Positions 11,741-20,308 of a stretch of DNA of 64,000 bases are shown here, one piece after another. A program made the translations under genes and the position numbers. The notes under the pieces were generated by a model. The model was not told the DNA's origin and did not search any database. It worked only from the letters and a program-made list of their open reading frames with translations. This DNA is from Comamonadaceae bacterium G21597-S1 (GTDB lineage Bacteria; Pseudomonadota; Gammaproteobacteria; Burkholderiales; Burkholderiaceae_C): positions 1 through 64,000 of the forward strand of contig JAPWHR010000014.1 in assembly GCA_027214345.1 (NCBI GenBank). Direction: 5' to 3'. How positions within the stretch are numbered: position 1 is the first letter of the stretch; the number at the start of each line of letters is the position of its first letter.

Positions 11741-12742
11741 GTGTCCGTCCCTCCATCCCCCACGAACGGCGCCTGTGCCCCCCACTGGCGCGCCGACCTG
11801 CCACGCTGGCGCCACCTGGTACCGGTGTCGTGGCTGGCATGCCTGCTCGGCGGCCAGCCGGTGCCGGCCGCGCCCGCAGGCCATTGGCGGCTGTTCGAAG
11901 TACACGACGGCCCGTGGCAGCCAGAACACACCGGCCATATCCCCGCATCGCACTGGCTCGACACCAACCTGCTGGAGCAGCCGCCGCTGTGGAACAAGGT
12001 GCCCGACGCGTTGTTGCTGCAGCGCCTGCCGGCGCTGGGCATCCGCCACGACACCACCGTCATCCTGACCGGGCGCCACCAAAGTGCCGCCGCACGTGCG
12101 GCGCAGCTCCTGATGGTCGCCGGCGTGTCGGACGTGCGCCTGCTCGATGGGGGCACCGCGGCGTGGCGCGCTGCCGGCCTGCCGCTGCGCCAGGGGGCGC
12201 CGGCAGCGCCGGTGCCGGTGGCAGGTTTCGGCCTGCATCTGCCGGCCCGCCCCCATTGGCTGATCGACCTTGCGCAGGCACGCGCCGCGCTCGCCGATCC
12301 GCATGCCAGGTTGGTGAGCATCCGCAGCCACGACGAATACCTGGGTATCACGTCCGGCTACGCCACCATTCCCGCACGCGGAGACATCGCCGGTGCGCTC
12401 TGGGGCCGGGCTGGCGACAGCCGCGACATGAACAGCATGCGCGACTACCAGGACGCCGCCGGGCGCATGAAACCGGCCGCCGAGATCCTGGCGTTCTGGC
12501 AGGCGCAAGGCATCACGCCTGACCGGCACACCGCCTTTTATTGCGGCACCGGCTGGCGCGCTTCGCTGGCGTTCTTCTACGCCTGGCTGATGGGCTGGGA
12601 CGACATCAGCGTCTACGACGGCGGCTGGCTCGAGTGGAGCGGCGACCCGGTCAACCCGACCATCGTGCGCCAGCCACTCGCCGTGGCCGACCGGTCCGCA
12701 ACGAGCGACGCGGCTGCGGACCGGGACATGCTGCATGCCTGA
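11741..12742 (+). CDS. tandem-rhodanese sulfurtransferase
   Basis: 333 residues (GTG start) with two rhodanese domains. The first (about 45–150, ending LLDGGTAAWRAAG) has TGRHQSAA where the active-site loop should be, so it lacks the Cys and is structural. The second (about 170–320) has the loop CGTGWRA with the persulfide-forming Cys followed by VYDGGWLEWS, the usual domain end. It transfers sulfane sulfur, probably from thiosulfate or mercaptopyruvate. A hydrophobic run near residues 27–45 could be a signal or anchor, so a periplasmic location is possible. The start codon is uncertain. Confidence 0.85.
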   Translation: MSVPPSPTNGACAPHWRADLPRWRHLVPVSWLACLLGGQPVPAAPAGHWRLFEVHDGPWQPEHTGHIPASHWLDTNLLEQPPLWNKVPDALLLQRLPALGIRHDTTVILTGRHQSAAARAAQLLMVAGVSDVRLLDGGTAAWRAAGLPLRQGAPAAPVPVAGFGLHLPARPHWLIDLAQARAALADPHARLVSIRSHDEYLGITSGYATIPARGDIAGALWGRAGDSRDMNSMRDYQDAAGRMKPAAEILAFWQAQGITPDRHTAFYCGTGWRASLAFFYAWLMGWDDISVYDGGWLEWSGDPVNPTIVRQPLAVADRSATSDAAADRDMLHA

Positions 12743-12791
12743 TGGACTTCGGTCCGGCTGGCGCGCAAACATCGCCGGCGGACCGAGCGCC

Positions 12792-12818
12792 GCGTTGTCC
12801 GCGTTGTCCGCGTTGCCG
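12792..12818 (+). repeat. three copies of a 9-bp tandem repeat
   Basis: Unit GCGTTGTCC occurs twice and then as GCGTTGCCG in the 268-bp gap between the rhodanese gene and norR. Nothing else recognisable lies in that gap. Confidence 0.5.
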
Positions 12819-13010
12819 GTCGAAGTAGACTACGGCCTGATGGACCGCAGGAGTCACACTCGGTGCCACCTCCAACCTGATGAGGAACCAGCTGCCGCAG
12901 CAAGGCCCAGGGCATGCACCGTTCGCGCCCGGCACCGTCGAAGGCTGTCCTGGCGGCCAACGCCGGCGCTGCGACAGGCCACCAGGGACTGACGGCGGCG
13001 ACATATCTCC

Positions 13011-14552
13011 TCAGTCTTTCAGGCCCAGCCGCCGGGCCAGCTTGTGCAGGTTGCTCGGATCGACGCCGAGCTGGCGCCCCGCGTCGGCCCAGTTGCCGCC
13101 ATGCGCATCCAGCGCCGCGCGGATCTGCGTGCGGCGACAGTCGTCGAGCGCGTCGCGCAAGCGCGGTGGCGGGGACAGCGGCTGCGCCGCGGCGCCGCCG
13201 CCAGCGGCTGCGCCCGCTTGGGCATCCCGGTGCGTGGCGGCCGCGGGCAGTCCCATGCCGTCGAGATCGAGCAGGTCTGCCTCCAGCGTGACGATGGAGG
13301 CCCGGTTCGCGCCGCGGCTCACCGCCTTGATCGCCGCACGGCTGACCACGTGCTCGAGTTCGCGGATATTGCCCGGCCAGGCATAGGCCCGCAAAGCCTG
13401 TTCGGCCGACGGTGACAGGCGCAGGCTGCGCAGCCCCAGCCGGGCGCGGTTGCGCTCGAGAAAACGGCCCGCCAGCAGCAGCACGTCGTCGCCGCGCTCG
13501 CGCAGCGGCGGGATCGGGACCGGGTAGACCGACAGGCGGTGGTACAGGTCGGCGCGAAACGCGCCGGTGCTGACCCGCTCGCGCAAGTTGCGGTTGGTGG
13601 CCGCCACGACGCGTACATCGACCCGACGCACCCGGTCGTCACCGAGCCGCTGGATCTCGCCGTTCTGCAGTACCCGCAGCAGCTTGGCCTGGACCGACAG
13701 CGGCAGTTCGCCGACCTCGTCGAGAAACAGCGTACCGCCCTTGGCCGCGTCGAACCGGCCCGGGCGTTCGCTCAGCGCGCCGGAGAAGGCGCCCCGGGCA
13801 TGGCCGAACAACTCGCTCTCGGCCAGCGATTCCGGCAAGGCCGCGCAGTTGACATGCACCAGCGGGCGATCGCGCCGGCGAGACAGGCGGTGCACCCGGT
13901 GCGCGAACAACTCCTTGCCCACGCCGGTCTCGCCCAGCAGCAATACCGGCAACTCCGAATCAGCCACCACCTCGATCTCATGCAGCAGCCGCGTGATCGC
14001 CTCGCTGTGACCCAGGATCTCGCCTTCTTCGTGTTCGGCACCGTGCACCGGGGCGTCTCCGCGCGACAGGCGCAAGGCCCGGATCTCCGCCTCCATGCGG
14101 GTGATGCGCACCGCCGCCTCGACGATCAGCGCATGGCGGGCCAGGGCCTCGCGCGCCGGGGCATCGAAGGTGCCGACCTGCAAGGCGTCGAGGGTCAGCA
14201 CACCCCAGGTCTGACCTTCCACCTGCAGGCTGATGCCCATGCAGTCGTGCACCGGCAAGGGTTCGCCGGCATGGGTGTCGATCAGCCCGTCGTACGGGTC
14301 GGGCAAGTCGCTCTCATGGTGAAAACTCGTCACGCCGCGGCGGGCCAGGATGGCGGCGAGCCGCGGATGTTCGGCGACGACGAAACGCCGGCCCAGCGCA
14401 TCCTGCACCAGGCCATCGACGGCCAGCGGACGCAACTGCCCTTGCTCGAGCTGCAACAAGGCGACCGCACCGCATCGGAAATGGGCTCGCAGGCTGGCAA
14501 CCAGGCGCTGCAAGCGCACGGCCTGCGGCAGCTCGGCCACGAGATCGGCCAT
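13011..14552 (-). CDS. norR: NorR, sigma-54-dependent NO-responsive activator
   Basis: 513-residue activator of NO detoxification genes. An N-terminal GAF domain contains DPYDGL and VHDCMGISL; the His-x-Cys pair (about 102/104) corresponds to the non-haem iron site of E. coli NorR that senses NO. The AAA+ domain has Walker A GETGVGKE, GAFSGA (a variant of the sigma-54 contact loop GAFTGA), and Walker B GTLFLDEVGEL. A C-terminal Fis-type helix-turn-helix (ADAGRQLGVDPSNLHKLARRLGL) completes it. The ATG with GGAG upstream was chosen over a GTG 15 bp earlier. It is divergent from ric and norB and separated from them by three NorR boxes. Confidence 0.95.
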   Translation of the reverse strand: MADLVAELPQAVRLQRLVASLRAHFRCGAVALLQLEQGQLRPLAVDGLVQDALGRRFVVAEHPRLAAILARRGVTSFHHESDLPDPYDGLIDTHAGEPLPVHDCMGISLQVEGQTWGVLTLDALQVGTFDAPAREALARHALIVEAAVRITRMEAEIRALRLSRGDAPVHGAEHEEGEILGHSEAITRLLHEIEVVADSELPVLLLGETGVGKELFAHRVHRLSRRRDRPLVHVNCAALPESLAESELFGHARGAFSGALSERPGRFDAAKGGTLFLDEVGELPLSVQAKLLRVLQNGEIQRLGDDRVRRVDVRVVAATNRNLRERVSTGAFRADLYHRLSVYPVPIPPLRERGDDVLLLAGRFLERNRARLGLRSLRLSPSAEQALRAYAWPGNIRELEHVVSRAAIKAVSRGANRASIVTLEADLLDLDGMGLPAAATHRDAQAGAAAGGGAAAQPLSPPPRLRDALDDCRRTQIRAALDAHGGNWADAGRQLGVDPSNLHKLARRLGLKD

Positions 14553-14568
14553 CAATAGAAACTCCACG

Positions 14569-14626
14569 GGTGAATTTTACCCATATAAGGTATGAATCAC
14601 CACAGCCGGCGAGGGTCAAAAATACC
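14569..14626 (+). promoter_or_regulatory. three NorR enhancer sites (GGT-N7-ACC)
   Basis: Three perfect matches to the NorR consensus GGT-N7-ACC lie at 14569–14581, 14589–14601 and 14614–14626, with centres 20 and 25 bp apart. Their A+T-rich spacers stand out from the GC-rich surroundings. NorR oligomerises on three such sites in Ralstonia and E. coli. They lie just upstream of norR's own start and 40–97 bp upstream of the sigma-54 promoter of ric. Confidence 0.92.
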
Positions 14627-14665
14627 CCAAAAGCGCCAAGTCATTGATTTAAAAAAGATCATTTC

Positions 14666-14681
14666 CGGCACGGATCTCGCA
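14666..14681 (+). promoter_or_regulatory. sigma-54 (-24/-12) promoter of ric–norB
   Basis: CGGCACG-GATC-TCGCA matches the RpoN consensus TGGCACG-N4-TTGCA, with the invariant GG (14667–14668) and GC (14679–14680) exactly 10 bp apart. Transcription would start near 14691, about 27 bp before the ric ATG. Placement downstream of three NorR boxes fits an NO-induced promoter. Confidence 0.88.
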
Positions 14682-14717
14682 ATCCACTGGCATCCCATTA
14701 CCCAAGGAGCCAACCAC

Positions 14718-15401
14718 ATGAACACCCTGGATCAAAGCCTGGGCCAACTCGCGCGCGACATCCCGGGCGCGACCGCCGTCTTTCACGCCCATCAGCTGGA
14801 CTTTTGCTGCGGCGGCCAGCACAGCCTGCGCGACGCGGCTGGCCGCAAAGGCCTGGATGTCACGGCCATCGCCATGCGCCTGGAAGCCCTGCGCGCGGAT
14901 CCGGCCGTTGCCGACGCCGCCGACTGGAGCCGCGAACCCCTGCCCCGGCTGATCGACCATGTGCTGGCGCGTTTCCACACGCGGCACCGCGAACAACTGC
15001 CCGAACTGATCCGGCTGGCGCTGCGTGTCGAGCAGGTCCATGCCGCTCACCCGGATTGCCCCACGGGCCTGGCCGATCATCTGCGCGACATGCAGCAGGA
15101 ACTGGAAAGCCACATGCAGAAGGAGGAGGACGTGTTGTTCCCCATTCTTGCCATGGGCCAGGGCGCGCGTGCCGGTGCTCCGATCACCGTCATGCGCATG
15201 GAACATGAACAACATGGTCAGGCACTCGCCCGGCTGGACGCCTTGACCCACGACGCCACGCCGCCCGCGGGCGCCTGCACCACCTGGCGTGCACTGTACG
15301 CAGGCCTGCGCACGCTGCGTGAGGACCTGATGGAGCACATCCACCTGGAGAACAACATCCTGTTCGAACGCGCCGCGGCCCGCGAGCCGGCCCACGCCTG
15401 A
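14718..15401 (+). CDS. Ric/ScdA/YtfE-type di-iron protein for iron–sulfur cluster repair
   Basis: 227 residues. An N-terminal ScdA_N domain with the hallmark LDFCCGG (about residues 24–30) is followed by a hemerythrin-like four-helix domain. The latter carries the His and Glu ligands in HVLARFHTRHREQ, HMQKEEDVLFP, MRMEHEQHG and HIHLENNILF. Such proteins repair Fe–S clusters damaged by nitric oxide and may release NO-bound iron. AAGGAG precedes the ATG. It is first in a NorR-controlled operon with the NO reductase. Names in use include norA, dnrN, scdA and ytfE. Confidence 0.92.
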   Translation: MNTLDQSLGQLARDIPGATAVFHAHQLDFCCGGQHSLRDAAGRKGLDVTAIAMRLEALRADPAVADAADWSREPLPRLIDHVLARFHTRHREQLPELIRLALRVEQVHAAHPDCPTGLADHLRDMQQELESHMQKEEDVLFPILAMGQGARAGAPITVMRMEHEQHGQALARLDALTHDATPPAGACTTWRALYAGLRTLREDLMEHIHLENNILFERAAAREPAHA

Positions 15402-15442
15402 GCCTGCCCCACCGATCGACCGCCACACGAAGGAACATTCCC

Positions 15443-17737
15443 ATGGGCCCCTATCGCAAACTCTGGTTCACGCTGATCGCCGTACTGGCGGTCACGTTCT
15501 CGCTGCTCGGTTATTACGGAACCGAGGTCTACCGGCAGGCGCCGCCGATACCCACGCAGGTTGCCAGCGCCGACGGCACGGTGCTGTTCACCGGCGAAGA
15601 CATCCTGGACGGTCAGACCGCCTGGCAATCGGTAGGCGGCATGCAGCTGGGCTCGATCTGGGGTCACGGTGCCTACCAGGCGCCGGACTGGAGCGCCGAC
15701 TGGCTGCACCGCGAACTCATGGCCTGGCTCGAGCTGGCGGCGCAGCAGCGACACGGCACCGGCTACGCGGCGCTGGCCGGACCCGAGCAGGCGGCGCTGC
15801 GCGCGGCGCTCAAGGCTGAATACCGCGCCAACCGGGCCGACCCGGCCACCGGTGTGTTGACCATCTCGCCGCTGCGGGCGCAGGCCCTGGCACGGACCGC
15901 GACCTACTACCGCGAGCTGTTCTCCGACGCGCCGCACCTGCAGCGCTCGCGCGAGCATTTCGCGATGAAGGAAAACACGCTGCCCAGCGCCGAGCGGCGC
16001 GACAAGCTGACCCAGTTCTTCTTCTGGACCGCGTGGGCGGCCGCCACCGAGCGCCCCGGCCATGACGTCACCTACACCAACAACTGGCCGCACGAGCCGC
16101 TGATCGACAACCGGCCCAGCGGCGAGAACATCGTCTGGTCGGTCGCCAGCGTGGTCGTGTTGCTCGCCGGTGTCGGCTTCCTGGTCTGGGCCTGGGCCTT
16201 CCTGCGCAAGCACGACGAGGAACTGCCGGCGCCGTCAGCGCGCGACCCGCTGACCACCTTTGCGCTGACGCCGTCGCAACGCGGCCTGGGCAAATACCTG
16301 TTCCTGGTCGTCGCCTTGTTCGTGTTCCAGGTGTTCCTGGGCGGCTTCACCGCGCACTACACGGTCGAGGGCCAGCAGTTCTACGGCATCGACGTCTCGC
16401 AGTGGTTCCCCTATGCACTGGTGCGCACCTGGCACATCCAGTCGGCGCTGTTCTGGATCGCCACCGGCTTTCTCGCCGCCGGGCTGTTCCTGGCGCCGCT
16501 GATCAACGGCGGCAGGGACCCGAAATACCAGCGCCTGGGTGTCGACATCCTGTTCTGGGCGCTGGTCGTCGTCGTTGTGGGCTCGTTCATCGGCAACTAC
16601 CTGGCGATCGCGCAGGTGATGCCCGAGCACCTGAACTTCTGGCTCGGCCATCAGGGGTATGAATACGTAGACCTGGGCCGCCTGTGGCAGATCGGCAAGT
16701 TCGCCGGCATCGTGTTCTGGCTGGTGCTGATGATCCGCGGCATCGCGCCGGCGCTGCGCACGCCGGGCGGCGACAAGAACCTGCTGGCGCTGCTGACCGC
16801 ATCGGTCGGCGCCATCGGCCTGTTCTACGGCGCGGGCCTGTTCTATGGCGAACGCACCAACCTGTCGGTGATGGAGTACTGGCGCTGGTGGGTCGTGCAC
16901 CTGTGGGTTGAAGGTTTCTTCGAGGTGTTCGCCACCACCGCGCTGGCCTTCATCTTCTCGACACTGGGCCTGGTCTCGCGCCGCATGGCCACCACCGCCA
17001 GCCTGGCTTCGGCGTCGCTGTTCATGCTCGGCGGCATTCCCGGCACCTTCCACCACCTGTATTTCGCCGGCACCACGACGCCAGTGATGGCGGTGGGCGC
17101 GAGTTTCTCGGCGCTCGAGGTCGTGCCGCTGATCGTGCTTGGCCACGAGGCATGGGAGAACTGGCGCCTGGGCGCGCGGGCGCCGTGGATGGCCAACCTG
17201 AAATGGGCCCTGAGCTGTTTCGTCGCGGTCGCGTTCTGGAACATGCTGGGCGCCGGCGTGTTCGGCTTCATGATCAACCCGCCGATGGCGCTGTATTACA
17301 TCCAGGGCCTGAACACGACCCCGGTGCATGCCCATGCCGCGCTGTTCGGCGTCTACGGCTTCCTGGCGCTGGGTTTCACGCTGCTGGTGCTGCGCTACAT
17401 CCGGCCGCACTACGTGCTGCGCGAGGGCCTGATGAAAACCGCCTTCTGGGGCCTGAACGCCGGCCTGGTGCTGATGATCTTCACCAGCCTGCTGCCGATC
17501 GGCATCATCCAGTTCCACGCCAGCGTGACCGAAGGCCTGTGGTACGCGCGCAGCGAAGCCTTCATGCAGCAGGACATCCTGCAGACGCTGCGCTGGGTGC
17601 GCACCTTCGGCGACGTGGTGTTCATCGTCGGCGCGGTCGCGATGGCCGCGCAGGTGGTGCTCGGCCTGCTCGGCCGCGCGCCGGGCGCCGTGCTGTCGGC
17701 CCGCGGCACGCGTGGCACCGCAGGTGCCGCCGGCTGA
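15443..17737 (+). CDS. norB: quinol-dependent nitric oxide reductase (qNOR)
   Basis: 764 residues, the size of single-subunit quinol NO reductases. An N-terminal membrane helix and a NorC-like periplasmic domain without haem c (about 35–220) are fused to a twelve-helix NorB core. The core shows the conserved histidine regions RTWHIQSALFW, WWVVHLWVEGFFEVF, FHHLYFAG and HAHAALFGVYG for haem b, haem b3 and non-haem iron FeB. It reduces two NO to N2O with quinol electrons at the inner membrane. GAAGGA precedes the ATG, and only 41 bp separate it from ric, so NorR and sigma-54 control is expected. No norC is present, as expected. Confidence 0.95.
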   Translation: MGPYRKLWFTLIAVLAVTFSLLGYYGTEVYRQAPPIPTQVASADGTVLFTGEDILDGQTAWQSVGGMQLGSIWGHGAYQAPDWSADWLHRELMAWLELAAQQRHGTGYAALAGPEQAALRAALKAEYRANRADPATGVLTISPLRAQALARTATYYRELFSDAPHLQRSREHFAMKENTLPSAERRDKLTQFFFWTAWAAATERPGHDVTYTNNWPHEPLIDNRPSGENIVWSVASVVVLLAGVGFLVWAWAFLRKHDEELPAPSARDPLTTFALTPSQRGLGKYLFLVVALFVFQVFLGGFTAHYTVEGQQFYGIDVSQWFPYALVRTWHIQSALFWIATGFLAAGLFLAPLINGGRDPKYQRLGVDILFWALVVVVVGSFIGNYLAIAQVMPEHLNFWLGHQGYEYVDLGRLWQIGKFAGIVFWLVLMIRGIAPALRTPGGDKNLLALLTASVGAIGLFYGAGLFYGERTNLSVMEYWRWWVVHLWVEGFFEVFATTALAFIFSTLGLVSRRMATTASLASASLFMLGGIPGTFHHLYFAGTTTPVMAVGASFSALEVVPLIVLGHEAWENWRLGARAPWMANLKWALSCFVAVAFWNMLGAGVFGFMINPPMALYYIQGLNTTPVHAHAALFGVYGFLALGFTLLVLRYIRPHYVLREGLMKTAFWGLNAGLVLMIFTSLLPIGIIQFHASVTEGLWYARSEAFMQQDILQTLRWVRTFGDVVFIVGAVAMAAQVVLGLLGRAPGAVLSARGTRGTAGAAG

Positions 17738-17752
17738 CCCGGGCCCTGCGTC

Positions 17753-18934
17753 CTAGCTGCCGGCCTCGACGGAAAACATCAGGCCGGCATTTTTTTGCAG
17801 CCGCTCGCGCAGCGGCGTGCCCATGGCCGAGGCCGGCGTCCAGATGCCGCCGGCCGTATCGGTCGCGTCCTGCAGCAGGCATACGGCAGCTTCGGTGATC
17901 ATCCTGGAGGTGGAGCCGTAGCCCGGGTCGCGATCGCCCTTGACGCCGACCCGCAGCGTGTCGCTCTTGGCATTGCTGCCGATGAACAACACATCGTAGA
18001 AACCGGCTTCGCGCTCCTCGCGCGACGGGCCTTCGCCCGGCTTGGGGCCCCCTTCGCCGCCCAGCGACTTGTCGGCTGCCACCGCGTTGGCAAAAGCCTC
18101 TCCCTTCTCGCCAGCCCCGGTGACCAGCATCTCGTCATAGACGAAGTCCTGGCCCCAGCGGTGGCCGAGCAGGAAGTTGGAGCGGTGCACGTTGCGCGTG
18201 TTGATCGCCGCCATGATGAAGGGCGCCACCCACAGACCCAGCACCTCGTCGACCATGGGCTTGTTGCCCGAGGGCTGACGCGGACCTTCGAAACCCGGCG
18301 TCAGCGAGAACGGATTGCGCAGCAGCTCGAGCACACCCGGGTCCTTGGCGGCGGCGGCCATCGTGGCCTTCAGGCTCGCCGCCGTACCGCCGGAGAAGGT
18401 GCCCTTCATCTTGCGTACCCGGCCGCGCACCCGATTCGCCGGCGTGCCGAACTGCGATTGCATTTCGTCCTGCACCATGGCCACGCCCAGGTCGAACGGG
18501 ATCGAGTCGAATCCGCACGAGAACACGATGCGCGCGCCGCTGGCCTTGGCCTGGGGCTCAAATGCATCGATCATTTTTCGCATCCACGCCGGCTCGCCGC
18601 ACAGGTCGACATAGTCGACGCCGGCCCTGGCACAGGCGGCCACCAGTTCGTTGCCATACAGCTGGTACGGCCCCACCGTGGTCAATACCAGCCGGGTGCG
18701 CGCCATCAACGCATCCAGGCTGGCCACATCAGCGCTATCGGTCACCACCAGCGGCGTGTCGGCCGGCGCCTTCACCGCGTCGCGCACCTGCGCCAGCTTG
18801 TCGGCGCTGCGCCCGCCCATGGCCCAGCGAACACCGCTGCCGGCCGGATACCGCTGCAACAGGTATTCGATGACCAGGCGTCCGGTGAAACCGGTTGCGC
18901 CGTGCACGACGATGTCGAATTCCTTTTGGCTCAT
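17753..18934 (-). CDS. saccharopine dehydrogenase-like / trans-acting enoyl reductase family oxidoreductase
   Basis: 393-residue Rossmann oxidoreductase. The N-terminal GATGFTGRLV (about residues 11–20) binds NAD(P), followed by TTVGPYQLYG and DYVDLCGEP, which are typical of the family that includes mycobacterial trans-acting enoyl reductases and eukaryotic SCCPDH. The substrate is unknown. CAGGAG precedes the ATG; the earlier in-frame start has none. The gene is convergent with norB (15-bp gap) and is downstream of the amine oxidase gene in the same direction. Confidence 0.85.
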   Translation of the reverse strand: MSQKEFDIVVHGATGFTGRLVIEYLLQRYPAGSGVRWAMGGRSADKLAQVRDAVKAPADTPLVVTDSADVASLDALMARTRLVLTTVGPYQLYGNELVAACARAGVDYVDLCGEPAWMRKMIDAFEPQAKASGARIVFSCGFDSIPFDLGVAMVQDEMQSQFGTPANRVRGRVRKMKGTFSGGTAASLKATMAAAAKDPGVLELLRNPFSLTPGFEGPRQPSGNKPMVDEVLGLWVAPFIMAAINTRNVHRSNFLLGHRWGQDFVYDEMLVTGAGEKGEAFANAVAADKSLGGEGGPKPGEGPSREEREAGFYDVLFIGSNAKSDTLRVGVKGDRDPGYGSTSRMITEAAVCLLQDATDTAGGIWTPASAMGTPLRERLQKNAGLMFSVEAGS

Positions 18935-18960
18935 ATTGCTTTCTCCTGTTGACGTTCTCA

Positions 18961-20244
18961 TCAAACACCCAGCTGGTCGCGCAGCTGGTACCACAGCGCA
19001 CCCATGGCGGTGAACGGCACACGCAGCAGGCGCCCGCCGGGGAACGGATGGTGCGGCAGCCGCGCGAACGCGTCGAACCGCGTAGTGTCGCCCTGCAGCG
19101 CCTCGCCCAGCACCCGCCCGATCAGGTGGGTGAAAGTCACGCCATGGCCCGAGCAGCCTTGCGAGAAAAAAATGTTCGGCGCCAGCGTGCCGACCTGCGG
19201 CAGCCGCGACAAGGTGAGCAGGAAGTTGCCGGTCCAGCCGAATTCGATCCGGGCGTCCTGCAGTTGCGGAAAGGTCTTGACCATCTGCGGGCGGATCAGC
19301 GACTCGACCTCCTTCGGGTCACGCGCGCCGTAGACCACGCCGCCGCCGTAGATCATGCGCTTGTCGGCCGACAGGCGGAAATAGTCGAGCAGGAAGTTGT
19401 TGTCCTCGACGCAGTAGTCGGACGGAATCAACTCGTCGGCCAGCGCGCCGAGCGGCGCGGTGGCGATCACCTGCGTGCCGCACGGCATCGAGCGGCTGGC
19501 CAGCTTCGGCTCCAGGTTGCCGCCATAGGCGTTGCAGGCCACGATCACCTGCCGGGCACGCACCTGGCCTTGCGCCGTATGCACGACGGCCGGCGTGCCA
19601 CGTTCGATCTTCGTCACGCCCGAGGCTTCGTGGATGGTGCCGCCCAAGCGCTCGAGGGCCGCGGCCTCGCCCAGCGCCAGGTTCAGCGGATGGAAATGGC
19701 CTCCGGTCGGGTCCACCAGCAAGGCGCTGTAGCGATCGGTTCCCAGCAACTTGCGCACCTCGGCCGGACGGTCCACCAGCGTCAGGCCGGGATGGCCCCA
19801 GCGCTCCCACAAGGCCTTCTGCTCGACCAGGCCCTTGGCCTTGGCATCGTTGACGGCGGCAAAGATGCCGCCATCCTTGAGATCGCAATCGATCGCGTAT
19901 TTCGCGACCCGTTCGCGCAGCACCTGCGCACCTTCGAACATCATGCGCCCCAGCGGCTCGGCCACCGCAGCACCATGCCTGGCCTCGATCACGTCCAGGT
20001 CACGCGAATAACTGTGCACGATCTGCCCGCCGTTGCGCCCCGAGGCGCCCCAGCCGACCGACGACTGCTCCAGGATCACGACCCGCTTGCCGGCCTCGGC
20101 CAGCGCGATGCCGGCCGACAAACCGGTGTAGCCGGCGCCGACGATACACACGTCGGCGTCGATCGTGCCGTTCAGTGGAGGCCGTAGCGGTGCGGCGTGA
20201 GCGCTATGGGCGTAATACGACGGGGCGTGGGGTGCAGGGACCAT
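18961..20244 (-). CDS. FAD-dependent amine oxidase, PuuB/OrdL-like
   Basis: 427 residues of the DAO (glycine oxidase-like) fold. FAD motif VGAGYTGLSAGIALAEAG is near residues 34–51 and GWGASGRNGGQ follows, as in gamma-glutamylputrescine oxidase (PuuB) and OrdL. SQGCSGHGVTFTHLIG near the C-terminus is the second FAD-contact segment. It probably deaminates an N-alkylated amine or amino acid, yielding an aldehyde and H2O2. Neighbours do not form a full putrescine pathway, so the substrate is open. Confidence 0.85.
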   Translation of the reverse strand: MVPAPHAPSYYAHSAHAAPLRPPLNGTIDADVCIVGAGYTGLSAGIALAEAGKRVVILEQSSVGWGASGRNGGQIVHSYSRDLDVIEARHGAAVAEPLGRMMFEGAQVLRERVAKYAIDCDLKDGGIFAAVNDAKAKGLVEQKALWERWGHPGLTLVDRPAEVRKLLGTDRYSALLVDPTGGHFHPLNLALGEAAALERLGGTIHEASGVTKIERGTPAVVHTAQGQVRARQVIVACNAYGGNLEPKLASRSMPCGTQVIATAPLGALADELIPSDYCVEDNNFLLDYFRLSADKRMIYGGGVVYGARDPKEVESLIRPQMVKTFPQLQDARIEFGWTGNFLLTLSRLPQVGTLAPNIFFSQGCSGHGVTFTHLIGRVLGEALQGDTTRFDAFARLPHHPFPGGRLLRVPFTAMGALWYQLRDQLGV

Positions 20245-20308
20245 GGTGGTCGGCGCGCGGCCGAAGTGGATGAAACAGCTTCCAGTCTAGTGTGAACGTG
20301 CCGCCAGC

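Noticed and set aside
17783-17800. T-run after GGCCGGCA resembling an intrinsic terminator for norB
   Set aside because: It lies inside the convergent coding sequence and has no adequate stem.
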